Shown here one piece after another: positions 7,541-17,566 of a stretch of DNA of 25,295 nucleotides. Each line of letters starts with the position of its first letter. The first letter of the stretch is position 1. The notes beneath the pieces were generated by a model that did no database searches, had not been told where the DNA came from, and saw nothing but the letters and a program-made list of their open reading frames with translations. The stretch lies in contig CAYWGR010000074.1 of NCBI GenBank assembly GCA_964458015.1, forward strand, positions 1-25,295, in the 5' to 3' direction. The DNA comes from CAYWGR01 sp964458015. Its GTDB lineage: Bacteria; Planctomycetota; Planctomycetia; Pirellulales; Thermoguttaceae. The position numbers and the translations under genes were made by a program.

Positions 7541-7801
7541 ATGGTATATCAGTTTACTGTCGTATTGGCTGGTCGTGATGTTATGACAATCGATATGGCG
7601 GATGCTTTGTGTGCGGCCGGTTGCGATGATGGCCATCCCTGGTCGAGCGAAGGAATGGCAGCCGTCACATTTGATCGCGAGTCTGATTGTTTGGAGTCTG
7701 CGATTCGTTCTGCCGTGGCGGATGTGCAGAAAGCGGGATTTACAGTCAAGCGAGTGGAAATCGAGGATAATTCGCCGCTTTTGACTAGGATGGGAGATTG
7801 A
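7541..7801 (+). CDS. Small acidic partner of the HicA-like gene, candidate antitoxin
   Basis: 86 residues from the ATG at 7541. This start is chosen because GAGGAG at 7528-7533 is ideally placed; an upstream ATG at 7526 would overlap that site. The protein is acidic and looks like one alpha/beta unit: strand VYQFTVVLAG, helix MADALCAAGCDD, strand AAVTFDRES, helix CLESAIRSAVADVQKAG and strand TVKRVEIED. That compact single-domain layout fits an antitoxin fold. From memory, similar proteins in other bacteria carry an extra helix-turn-helix after this domain; here the protein ends before any such segment, so it may lack DNA binding. It starts 24 bases after the basic partner stops and ends 9 bases before the pseudouridine synthase gene. 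Confidence 0.6.
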   Translation: MVYQFTVVLAGRDVMTIDMADALCAAGCDDGHPWSSEGMAAVTFDRESDCLESAIRSAVADVQKAGFTVKRVEIEDNSPLLTRMGD

Positions 7802-7810
7802 AGTCGGCGG

Positions 7811-8503
7811 ATGGAGAATCAAATCCACATTCTTTTCGAGGAAGGCCCTTGCTTGGCGGTTTGCAAACCGCCGGGAGTGCCGACGCAAGCGCCGCCGGGG
7901 ATCGATAGTCTTGAAGTGCGGATCAAGGCATTTCTGAAGGAACGCGACAATCCGCCGCATGACGTGTATCTGGCCGTGCCGCACCGATTGGATCGTCCGG
8001 CGTCGGGCGCGATGGTTTTTGCAACGCGGCGGCGCGCGGCGCAGAAGCTTTCCAAGCAGTTTGAATATCGCGAGGTCAAGAAAATCTATTGGGTTTGCGT
8101 CGAGGGCTGCCCCGATCCGCTCCAGGGCACGTGGCAAGATCATTTGCGAAAAGTATATGGTAAACCGCAGGCCGAAGTGGTGTCGGCCGATCATCCCGAA
8201 GGGCGTTTGGCCGTCTTGCATTATCGGACGTTGGCCAGAACGGATTGGGGCTCTTGGCTTGAAGTGGAGCTGGAAACCGGGCGAACGCACCAAATTCGCA
8301 TCCAGGGCTCCTCGCGGGGTTATCCGGTGCTAGGCGATTTTCAATACGGCTCGAAAGTGCCGTTTGGTCCGCAATATGCGGACGAGCGGCTTCGGGCGAT
8401 AGCCCTGCACGCACGGAGTTTGTCTTTTGTGCATCCGACGAGCAAGGAACGGATAACAGTGACGGCCCCCCCGCCGGAGTTTTGGCCTGAGTTTCCAGCT
8501 TAG
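7811..8503 (+). CDS. RluA-family pseudouridine synthase
   Basis: 230 residues. Isomerises uridine to pseudouridine in rRNA or tRNA. The catalytic block HRLDRPASG is at 58-66 with Asp61 as nucleophile. The supporting motifs ETGRTHQIRIQ and PVLGDFQYG follow, and ALHARSLSF sits near the C-terminus. There is no N-terminal S4 domain, so it resembles the compact RluA/TruC-type members rather than RluC or RluD. Which uridine it modifies cannot be told. The ribosome site is weak. The start lies 9 bases after the preceding small gene, so the two may share a transcript, probably by insertion of the small pair upstream rather than by function. Confidence 0.93.
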   Translation: MENQIHILFEEGPCLAVCKPPGVPTQAPPGIDSLEVRIKAFLKERDNPPHDVYLAVPHRLDRPASGAMVFATRRRAAQKLSKQFEYREVKKIYWVCVEGCPDPLQGTWQDHLRKVYGKPQAEVVSADHPEGRLAVLHYRTLARTDWGSWLEVELETGRTHQIRIQGSSRGYPVLGDFQYGSKVPFGPQYADERLRAIALHARSLSFVHPTSKERITVTAPPPEFWPEFPA

Positions 8504-8602
8504 TTGCTTGTTAGTTGCTCACCGTGTTTCCCCCCCGGCTTGCGGTTTCACGTTTTTTCTAGTTTAATGTGAAAAACCACACGCGGCTGGAGCACCTCTA
8601 TA

Positions 8603-11308
<2,706 letters not shown>

Positions 11309-11345
11309 TGGAGCAATGATGCGGCCAAAATCCATCGGCCATTTT

Positions 11346-11408
11346 GTCATTCTGAACGTAGTGAAGAATCTCCGACGGATTGAGATCCTTCGTTTCGCTC
11401 AGGATGAC
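11346..11408. repeat. Palindromic dispersed repeat (GTCATTCTGA...AGGATGAC type)
   Basis: Two 27-base arms (11346-11372 and 11382-11408) are imperfect inverted copies, matching at 21 of 27 positions around a 9-base spacer. On the minus strand the translation would read VILSETKDL...ILHYVQND, a tell-tale of a repeat family I recall from many unrelated bacterial genomes. No coding role is likely. Its place 38 bases after the acnA stop allows the RNA hairpin to act as a transcript end or stabiliser, but it has no U-run. It probably arrived as a small non-autonomous element. Confidence 0.85.
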
Positions 11409-11434
11409 GGAAGGCGATTTCCTCGCAAAGGAAA

Positions 11435-11923
11435 CTACCGGTGAGCGAGTTCCTCGCCGACGATTTCCCAATCGTGGCGGTAGTAGGTCACGGCTTCGTT
11501 GGGGCTTAGATTGAGGATGGCTCGGCCGTCGGTTTCCCAATGGTCGCGATCGAAGCGGAAGACGGCCGTTCCGGCTTGAAGAGGTCGGTCGGCATCGGGC
11601 TCATCTTGGCCTGCACGGTCGAGATGAGCGGGCTCGGTGGCGATGGCGACGGCTACGAAAGCCGAGATTTCGCCGGTTGCACGGTTGCGAACGTAAGCGA
11701 CATCGTCGGCAAACGTGCAGTCGGCCCAGCGAGGGGCTTCCGGTTTGGCCTTGGCCGAGGCAAGTTGAATGAATTTTGCTTCCAACCGTTCGCGTTGAAC
11801 ATGGAAGCGTTGTTTTGCTTGGGTTAGGCCGGCTGCGCAGGAAGCTTGGCATCGGGGGCGCCATAAAAACGCCGCCGCCGCTAGACCGATAGCGATAAAG
11901 ACCAAACACCAGACCAAAACCAT
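11435..11923 (-). CDS. Membrane-anchored protein of unknown function
   Basis: 162 residues. One N-terminal hydrophobic segment (about 2-24, VLVWCLVFIAIGLAAAAFLW) is followed by basic residues, so the rest probably faces the cytoplasm. Residues about 30-58 (LTQAKQRFHVQRERLEAKFIQLAS) look like a coiled coil. The remaining globular part (about 65-160) has no motif I recognise; it includes WADCTFADDVAYVRNRATGE and a final segment rich in Trp, Tyr and His. GGGGA 8 bases upstream supports the ATG at 11923. It is transcribed divergently from nfo and ends 26 bases from the palindromic repeat. Coding potential is plausible from length and the ordered membrane start, but no function can be given. Confidence 0.7.
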   Translation of the reverse strand: MVLVWCLVFIAIGLAAAAFLWRPRCQASCAAGLTQAKQRFHVQRERLEAKFIQLASAKAKPEAPRWADCTFADDVAYVRNRATGEISAFVAVAIATEPAHLDRAGQDEPDADRPLQAGTAVFRFDRDHWETDGRAILNLSPNEAVTYYRHDWEIVGEELAHR

Positions 11924-12246
11924 TGGCTGTTCCCCAAAAAAATGCCGGAGCAGATGCTTTTATAGCAATTTCACCTTGCTCTGGCGAGTCGCCGCACGTT
12001 TACCATGCTTTTCGTAAAAACGGACTCGCGGTTGAAAGGTGTAATGCTTTTCAGAAAAGGAAAAGCTCCATAGTGAATTCTACTACGAAATAAGGGTTTC
12101 GTGCAAATAGTAGCACACAACAAACATTTGTCACGGAGTTATTAGTGTTTGTTTGGATAATAAATCAGCCAGTTAGGTTAATTGGCCCAGATTTCGGCCT
12201 TCCGATGGTCGGCCTGGCCTCATAAGTGATACAAAGGTCCATAAAA
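11924..12246. other. Divergent intergenic region rich in inverted repeats
   Basis: No gene seen. Three self-complementary elements lie in series. The first, 11972-12041, has nested pairing CACCTT/AAGGTG, GCGAGTC/GACTCGC and CGTTT/AAACG. The second, 12080-12113, pairs CTACTA/TAGTAG and CGAAA/TTTCG. The third, 12119-12153, pairs AACAAACA/TGTTTGTT around a 19-base loop. The gap must hold the promoters of both the membrane-protein gene and nfo. AAAGG at 12233-12237 is the nfo ribosome site. I could not fix a convincing -35/-10 pair. Confidence 0.55.
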
Positions 12247-13101
12247 ATGGCAATTCTTGGCGCCCACCAGTCGATAGAGGGTGGATTTTATCGTGCAGTG
12301 GAGCGAGCCCATGAGGTTGGTTGCGATTGTGTGCAGTTGTTTACAAAAAACACCAATCAATGGGCGGCCCGGGAGATCACGGCCGATGAGGCCGGGTGGT
12401 TTCAGGATGCCCTGGCGCGTTTCGGCATCATACACCCCATTGCCCACGATTCGTATTTGATCAATCTTGCCAGCCCTGAAAAAAACCTTTGGAAACGGTC
12501 GGTAGAGGCGTTCCTTGTGGAACTCCACAGGGCCGAGGCGTTGGGAATTCCGTATGTCGTGACCCACCCTGGGGCCTACACGACCGGCAGCGAGGAGGGC
12601 GGGCTTACGCAAATCATTCGAGCTTTGGACGAGATTCACGCCCGAATCCCCGAGTGTTCAGCCCGGTGTTTGTTGGAAACCACCGCCGGACAAGGCACGA
12701 ATTTGGGCTGGCGCTTCGAGCAAATCGCTCGGATCCTTGAGGGTGTGGCCGAGCCCGACCGGCTGGGCGTCTGTTTTGATACGTGCCATGTGTTTGCCGC
12801 GGGATATCCTTTGGGAACAGAGAAGGATTATGCGGCCACGATGGTGGAATTCGACCGGCGGATCGGGCTGGAACGGATCAAGGCGTTTCATCTGAACGAT
12901 AGTCGCCGCGAGTTGGGCAGCCGGATCGACCGTCACGAGCATATTGGGCGTGGAGCCATGGGAATCGAGCCGTTTCGATTGTTGTTGTCCGATTCGCGGT
13001 TTCAGAAGGTTCCGATGTATCTCGAAACGCCCAAGGGAATCGAGGACGGTGAGGAGTGGGACGTGAGGAATCTGCGGACGCTACGCGAGTTATTGCTTTA
13101 G
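12247..13101 (+). CDS. nfo: Endonuclease IV (AP endonuclease)
   Basis: 284 residues, matching the 280-285 of the family. It cleaves the backbone 5' of abasic sites and removes 3' blocking groups in base excision repair. All nine metal ligands of the trinuclear zinc site are in place: H67, H107, E144, D178, H181, H215, D228, H230 and E260. They sit in the signatures HDSYLINLASP, THPGA, LETTAGQG, FDTCHVFAAGY, HLNDS, DRHEHIG and LETPKG. The start ATG at 12247 has AAAGG 9 bases upstream; a GTG at 12226 would add seven non-conserved residues. It is a single gene, ended by a strong hairpin shared with the convergent porin gene. Confidence 0.97.
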   Translation: MAILGAHQSIEGGFYRAVERAHEVGCDCVQLFTKNTNQWAAREITADEAGWFQDALARFGIIHPIAHDSYLINLASPEKNLWKRSVEAFLVELHRAEALGIPYVVTHPGAYTTGSEEGGLTQIIRALDEIHARIPECSARCLLETTAGQGTNLGWRFEQIARILEGVAEPDRLGVCFDTCHVFAAGYPLGTEKDYAATMVEFDRRIGLERIKAFHLNDSRRELGSRIDRHEHIGRGAMGIEPFRLLLSDSRFQKVPMYLETPKGIEDGEEWDVRNLRTLRELLL

Positions 13102-13110
13102 AAAAGGAGT

Positions 13111-13140
13111 GGGGGGGCGGCAGTCGGCTGCCGTCCCCCC
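13111..13140. terminator. G/C-rich hairpin between convergent nfo and porin genes
   Basis: Thirteen-base arms (13111-13123 and 13128-13140) pair throughout with a single G-U, around a TCGG tetraloop: GGGGGGGCGGCAG against CTGCCGTCCCCCC. It starts 9 bases after the nfo stop and lies 30 bases beyond the porin stop on the other strand. Minus-strand readout is followed by CACTCCTTTTC, plus-strand readout by AAGGGCTTCGTT. The U-run is thus better for the porin transcript, but it can probably serve both. Confidence 0.8.
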
Positions 13141-13170
13141 AAGGGCTTCGTTATCGTTAAATCCCGATTA

Positions 13171-14586
13171 TTAGAAACCGTACTTGGCGACGAATTCGCA
13201 ACGCACGGATTCACCGGGCAATCTGTCCTGGTAGAGCGTCCTCCAACTGCTGACTTCCATGCCGATCAAGAAGCTCTTCGTCAGGTCGTAAGACACGTTG
13301 CCGTAGTAGAACTGGTTATAGGTCTTCTCGCCGGCAGCGACAATGTCCTGATTGAAGGGATCATCGACCGAGTAGCCGACGTGGCTATGGAACCTGGGCG
13401 TCCAGTCGTACCAAATTTCAACCCAGCCGCCCGACGAACGGATGGTATCGCGGGTGGTGGTGTCAACGCCTTGACCGATGCCGCCGAGAAACGCGCCTAG
13501 GTTTTCGCCTGTAAAGCATTCGGCTTGAACGCCAAGTCGTTCAGTAACGGGCATACGGAAGTCGAGATTACCTGACCATGTGCGGCGACGATTATTTGGC
13601 CCAAAGAGCGTACTGTCGTATTGTTCTTCGCCGATATGGCCTGACATGCCAACGGTGATGGGGTAACATCCGGGCCCTCGTTCGCCGGCGGTCCACGCGA
13701 CGCGGCCTTCGCAGATGGGCCAATTCGAAGGCTCGCCTTTGAAATCCGTGGTGCCGTCTTCAAAGACTTGCTGGTTAATCGAGGATTGTACGGTGATCAG
13801 CGAAGTGTCGGAGAAAGCCAGGAAACGTTCGCCGCGGACTTGAGCGCGCCGGTAGCCGATGTTACCTGCGTCCCAGCCGATCGAATACATCAACATGCCG
13901 GGATTCAAGGGCGAAATAACGTCCCACGTTTGTCCGACCAGGAAGCGGAATTCCTCGTTCTTCACTTCCGCGTATGCATGGCGCAACAGAATGGTTGCTT
14001 TGTTTTCCGTGCCAGGCACGCCGGTTGAACTGACGATCGGGCTGTTCTGGAAGTCGATTTCGACTTTACCGCCGCTTTGAGCACAGTTGAAGCAAGGAAT
14101 CTGCGGACCACCGACATCGACGCCCAACCGCGTGTTGCGGGCATCGATGAGGCATTCATTTTCGGGCTGCGTCGAGGCCGATTGCACGAACATCGTATAA
14201 GAGCCCGGACTGGTGCGTTGGGAGGAAAATACGGTGTTTGCCCAGAGGATTCCATACGGCGTTATGGAGAAGTCGCCTTTTTTCCAGACGAGTTTTTTCA
14301 TTTCACCGCGGATCTCGTCCATGGTGTAATATTCGCTGTCGTCTATCTCGGGCGCCGGCGCGGCATCCATCGTCATACTGGTTGTCGTGGCCGTGACGGC
14401 GGGCAGTCGAACCGGATTTTCCCGCAATCGTTGCACTTCCGAACGCAATGCTTGTGTTTCGTTTTCCAGTTGATTTAACCGGCTGGAAACATCCTCTGCC
14501 GGTACTGGAGGAAGAGGTGCCTGCCCCCACGCAACTGTTGTCTGAAAACAAAGCGAAACCACTATCAGTGAAAAAGCTGTTTTCAT
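13171..14586 (-). CDS. Outer-membrane porin, DcaP-like trimeric type
   Basis: 471 residues from the ATG at 14586, chosen because AAGGACGGAAG precedes it and a clean signal peptide follows (MKTAFSLIVVSLCFQTTVAWG, cleavage near 21). A short coiled coil at about 33-58 (SSRLNQLENETQALRSEVQRLR) would trimerise the protein. A Thr/Ala/Pro linker then leads to a long region rich in alternating aromatic and polar residues, beginning GDFSITPYGILWANTVFSS. The protein ends in Phe (FVAKYGF), the usual recognition signal for outer-membrane barrel insertion. This fits DcaP-like porins, which pass small solutes. An extended upstream frame exists, but it encodes nothing signal-like before this Met. The substrate is unknown. 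The gene is divergent from the exopolysaccharide genes. Confidence 0.8.
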   Translation of the reverse strand: MKTAFSLIVVSLCFQTTVAWGQAPLPPVPAEDVSSRLNQLENETQALRSEVQRLRENPVRLPAVTATTTSMTMDAAPAPEIDDSEYYTMDEIRGEMKKLVWKKGDFSITPYGILWANTVFSSQRTSPGSYTMFVQSASTQPENECLIDARNTRLGVDVGGPQIPCFNCAQSGGKVEIDFQNSPIVSSTGVPGTENKATILLRHAYAEVKNEEFRFLVGQTWDVISPLNPGMLMYSIGWDAGNIGYRRAQVRGERFLAFSDTSLITVQSSINQQVFEDGTTDFKGEPSNWPICEGRVAWTAGERGPGCYPITVGMSGHIGEEQYDSTLFGPNNRRRTWSGNLDFRMPVTERLGVQAECFTGENLGAFLGGIGQGVDTTTRDTIRSSGGWVEIWYDWTPRFHSHVGYSVDDPFNQDIVAAGEKTYNQFYYGNVSYDLTKSFLIGMEVSSWRTLYQDRLPGESVRCEFVAKYGF

Positions 14587-14956
14587 GAGTCTTCCGTCCT
14601 TTGTGAAAATACCCCAAATCCCACAGAACCTGTATCGTCCAGAAAAACAACAGTCTTGATAAAGTAAGCAAATTGGGAAACACCCTTTCGGAAGATGACC
14701 TATACTTTTAGGCATAGGAAAGCTGTTACTTTTATTCAAGAAACACCGAACCACCCGAGTAGATTGTGGTTTTTTGCCTAGTCGGCAAATAACATTGTAG
14801 GGGGGGGTAAAAGGAATCTGGTCGTATCGTTTTTTACGTGTAGTCCAGGGACGTTTTTCCGGTGAAATTGTCTCTAACGATTTTCAGGATCTTAGTAGTG
14901 GTTTTTTTCGCCCTTTGCGATTTTTTTATTTGCATTTCGTTAGATTGCGGATTTGC
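14587..14956. other. Divergent promoter region between porin and sugar phosphotransferase
   Basis: No gene seen. The stretch is AT-rich with several homopolymer runs (G-run at 14800-14807, T-runs near 14831-14836 and 14921-14927). A small stem, TTTGCC/GGCAAA with loop TAGTC, lies at 14774-14790, and a weak CCTAT/ATAGG pair near 14700-14719. I found no confident promoter or riboswitch. Confidence 0.4.
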
Positions 14957-16360
14957 ATGATGGACAAAGGTCGCATTTACCAACAGTGGTCGATTCGGGG
15001 AGCGTGGTATCGGTTGTCGGATGCCGTGTGCATCGCGATTGCGTTGGTGATTGCCATGGATCGCGTTGCGACGAGTCTTGAGCACTATATGATCGTTGCA
15101 GCCGCTGCGATCATCATTTTCGGATTAACCGCCGAAGTCGGCGGGATGTATCGGAGTTGGCGCGGGGTGTCGGCCCATCGCGAGATCGTCGGGCTGATGT
15201 TTGCGTGGGGCATCACCGTCATCATTCTTTTGGCGCTGGGATTCGCGCTGAAGTACACGGACGTTTTTTCGCGCACTTCGATACTCGCGTGGTTCCTGGT
15301 AGCTCCGGCCTTGATGAGCGCCTGTCGTATTGTAACCCGCTGGGTGCAGCGGGCGTTTATTCTGTTGGGTTACCATACCCGCAAATTCGCCATCGTCGGC
15401 GTCAATGAGTTAAGTTTTCAACTAGCGCGGAATATCGAAGATTCACCGGAGATGGGTTTGGAGCTTGTCGGATTTTTCGACGATCGACCCGATGATCGCG
15501 GTCCGGAGATTCCCGAGGAACTGGGCCAGCGGTTGGGCAGCATTGCCGATTTGGTCGAACAGGCCAGGGCTGGGGAGGTCGATCGGATCTACATCACGTT
15601 TCCGATGCGAGCCGAGGACCGCATCCGTGGGGTGCTCGATCGCTTGGGCGATACGACCGCATCGGTTTACGTTGTTCCCGATTTCTTCGTATTCCAACTA
15701 TTGCATTCGCGGTGGACGGATATTCTGGGATTGCCGGTGGTCAGCGTTTTCGAGAACCCCTTTTACGGGATCGATGGTTTGGCAAAACGCATCTCCGACC
15801 TTGTTTTCGGCAGTTTGGGATTATTGCTGGCAGCCGTGCCGATGGCGGCGATTACCGTTGCGGTCAAGCTGTCTTCGCCGGGGCCGGTGTTTTTCCGGCA
15901 GCGTCGCTACGGTTTGGACGGCCGGGAAATTCGCGTTTGGAAGTTCCGCACGATGACGGTTTGCGAGGACGGTCCGCAAGCGGTGCAAGCCGTGAAGAAT
16001 GATCCAAGGGTGACAAGGCTGGGGGCCTTTTTACGAAAAACATCGCTCGACGAGTTGCCGCAATTGTTCAACGTTTTGGGCGGCAGCATGTCGCTGGTCG
16101 GGCCGCGCCCGCATCCGGATGCCTTGAACGAGGAATACCGTCGGCGGATCGGCGGCTACATGTTGCGTCACAAGGTTAAGCCGGGCATTACAGGCTTGGC
16201 CCAAGTGAACGGCTGGCGCGGCGAGACGGATACGCCTGAAAAAATGGAAAAACGCATTGAATTCGACCACCGCTATATTCGTGAATGGTCGTTATGGATG
16301 GATTTCGTGATTATTGCGAGGACCGTGACGGTTGTGTTGTCGCGAAAGAACGCTTACTAA
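14957..16360 (+). CDS. Undecaprenyl-phosphate sugar phosphotransferase (WcaJ/WbaP-like)
   Basis: 467 residues from the first of two adjacent ATGs (14957/14960). It transfers a hexose-1-phosphate from a nucleotide sugar to the lipid carrier, the first step of an exopolysaccharide repeat unit. The N-terminus has four predicted membrane segments (about 18-36, 43-60, 84-105 and 110-125), then a Rossmann-like soluble region (about 140-265). A further hydrophobic segment lies near 285-310. The bacterial sugar-transferase catalytic domain follows: RQRRYGLDGREIRVWKFRTM, then DELPQLFNVLGGSMSLVGPRP, and KPGITGLAQVNGWRGETDT. The ending SRKNAY is typical of the WcaJ subgroup, which favours glucose-1-phosphate; that substrate is inference. 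The upstream TTG frame lacks support. The glycosyltransferase gene follows 30 bases later. Confidence 0.95.
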   Translation: MMDKGRIYQQWSIRGAWYRLSDAVCIAIALVIAMDRVATSLEHYMIVAAAAIIIFGLTAEVGGMYRSWRGVSAHREIVGLMFAWGITVIILLALGFALKYTDVFSRTSILAWFLVAPALMSACRIVTRWVQRAFILLGYHTRKFAIVGVNELSFQLARNIEDSPEMGLELVGFFDDRPDDRGPEIPEELGQRLGSIADLVEQARAGEVDRIYITFPMRAEDRIRGVLDRLGDTTASVYVVPDFFVFQLLHSRWTDILGLPVVSVFENPFYGIDGLAKRISDLVFGSLGLLLAAVPMAAITVAVKLSSPGPVFFRQRRYGLDGREIRVWKFRTMTVCEDGPQAVQAVKNDPRVTRLGAFLRKTSLDELPQLFNVLGGSMSLVGPRPHPDALNEEYRRRIGGYMLRHKVKPGITGLAQVNGWRGETDTPEKMEKRIEFDHRYIREWSLWMDFVIIARTVTVVLSRKNAY

Positions 16361-16390
16361 GAATCTCGATTTTCAACATTGGTCAACACC

Positions 16391-17566
16391 ATGCTTTCCT
16401 CCGAGAACACCCTGCTATCGTCTGCCGTGCCTGTTTCGGCCGTCGTCCCGTCGGCGACCGATACGATCGGCGTACTGCATGTGATCAACGGCGAGTATTA
16501 TGCCGGGGCCGAGCGCGTGCAGGATCTGCTGGCGAAACGGTTGCCGGCTTTTGGTTTTTCGGTTGGTTTTGCGTGCGTGAAACTTGATTTGTTTGGCGAA
16601 TTGCGCGAATCGCGGAGTGCTCCGCTTTTCGACGTGCCGATGTGGACGAAATTCGATCTCAGGGCGGCTTATCGCGTGGCCCGCATCGTGCGCGAACGTG
16701 GATATCGTTTGATCCACGGTCATACGGTTCGTTCGGCGCTGGTCGGCGGCGTCGCGGCGTCGCTGACGGGCGTGCCGATGGTGTATCATGCCCACAGCCC
16801 TTCGTCGCACGATAGTGTTCGCCGTTGGACGGATTGGTTCAATGGGCGGATCGAGCAAATAAGCCTCAAGCACGTGTCGCGCGTGATTGCCGTTTCGCAG
16901 GCGATGGCCGATCATATTCGACAAGAAGGATTCGATCCGGCGCGGATCACGGTGGTGCCGAACGGCGTGCCGACGGTTCCGAATCTTGCTCCCCGCTCGG
17001 CGCCAAGCGGAAAATGGACCCTCGGGGTCGTGGCATTGTTCCGGCCGCGCAAGGGTCTTGAAGTATTGTTGGAATCCCTGGCGATGATGTTGCACGACGG
17101 TTTGCCGGTGCATCTTCGTGCGGTCGGCACATTCGAATCGCCCAGGTATGCCGCTGAGATCTCGGCCCTGGCTCGGCGGCTTCAATTGACCGAGCATATC
17201 ACATGGACCGGCTTTTGCGGTGATGTGGCGAGCGAGATGCAACGGATGGATCTGGTCGTGTTGCCAAGTCTTTTCGGCGAAGGTTTGCCGATGGTCGTGC
17301 TCGAAGCGATGGCCTCGGGCGTGCCGGTCGTTGCCACGCGCGTGGCGGGCGTGCCCGAAGCGATTCGGGATCGACAGGATGGGTTAGTCGTGGAGCCGGG
17401 CAATGCCGAGGAGTTGGCGCGGGCCGTGGCAGGCCTTGTGCGCGGCGAAGTCGATTGGTTGGCGCTCCGAGCCAGCGCTCTCGAACGGCAGGCACAACTT
17501 TTTTCCGACGTCAGCATGGCGGAAGGCGTTGCCCGGGCGTATCGGGAAGTGTTGGGGATGGCTTAA
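16391..17566 (+). CDS. GT4-family glycosyltransferase
   Basis: 391 residues from the ATG at 16391. It is a GT-B fold enzyme. The N-terminal acceptor domain starts GVLHVINGEYYAGAERV (27-43), with IHGHTVRSALVGG and VYHAHSPSS further on. The C-terminal nucleotide-sugar domain has VVPNGV at 188-193, LFRPRKGLEVLLESL and the E-x7-E retaining signature EGLPMVVLE at 297-305, followed by AMASGVPVVATRVAGVPEAI. It would add a sugar to the lipid-linked intermediate made by the preceding gene; donor and linkage are unknown. No clear ribosome site is visible, so translation may be coupled to the upstream gene. Its stop TAA overlaps the stop of the convergent gene (shared TTAA at 17563-17566). Confidence 0.92.
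   Translation: MLSSENTLLSSAVPVSAVVPSATDTIGVLHVINGEYYAGAERVQDLLAKRLPAFGFSVGFACVKLDLFGELRESRSAPLFDVPMWTKFDLRAAYRVARIVRERGYRLIHGHTVRSALVGGVAASLTGVPMVYHAHSPSSHDSVRRWTDWFNGRIEQISLKHVSRVIAVSQAMADHIRQEGFDPARITVVPNGVPTVPNLAPRSAPSGKWTLGVVALFRPRKGLEVLLESLAMMLHDGLPVHLRAVGTFESPRYAAEISALARRLQLTEHITWTGFCGDVASEMQRMDLVVLPSLFGEGLPMVVLEAMASGVPVVATRVAGVPEAIRDRQDGLVVEPGNAEELARAVAGLVRGEVDWLALRASALERQAQLFSDVSMAEGVARAYREVLGMA

Noticed and set aside
8544..8578. Imperfect inverted repeat GGTTTCAC/GTGAAAAACC before acnA as an iron-responsive element
   Set aside because: Short and bulged, with no hallmark loop; bacterial acnA genes are not known to use a cis element of that kind. Probably chance, at most a weak operator.
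13111..13140. G-run as a possible sequencing artefact or quadruplex
   Set aside because: The run is matched by a complementary C-run in a perfect hairpin at a convergent gene junction, which a terminator explains better.
14587..14754. Longer porin product starting 56 codons upstream
   Set aside because: The extension is Cys/Phe/Lys-rich without signal features, while a strong ribosome site and a clean signal peptide start at 14586.
14774..14790. Stem TTTGCC/GGCAAA with loop TAGTC as a terminator
   Set aside because: Only six base pairs, half of them A-T, in the middle of a divergent promoter region with no upstream gene to terminate.
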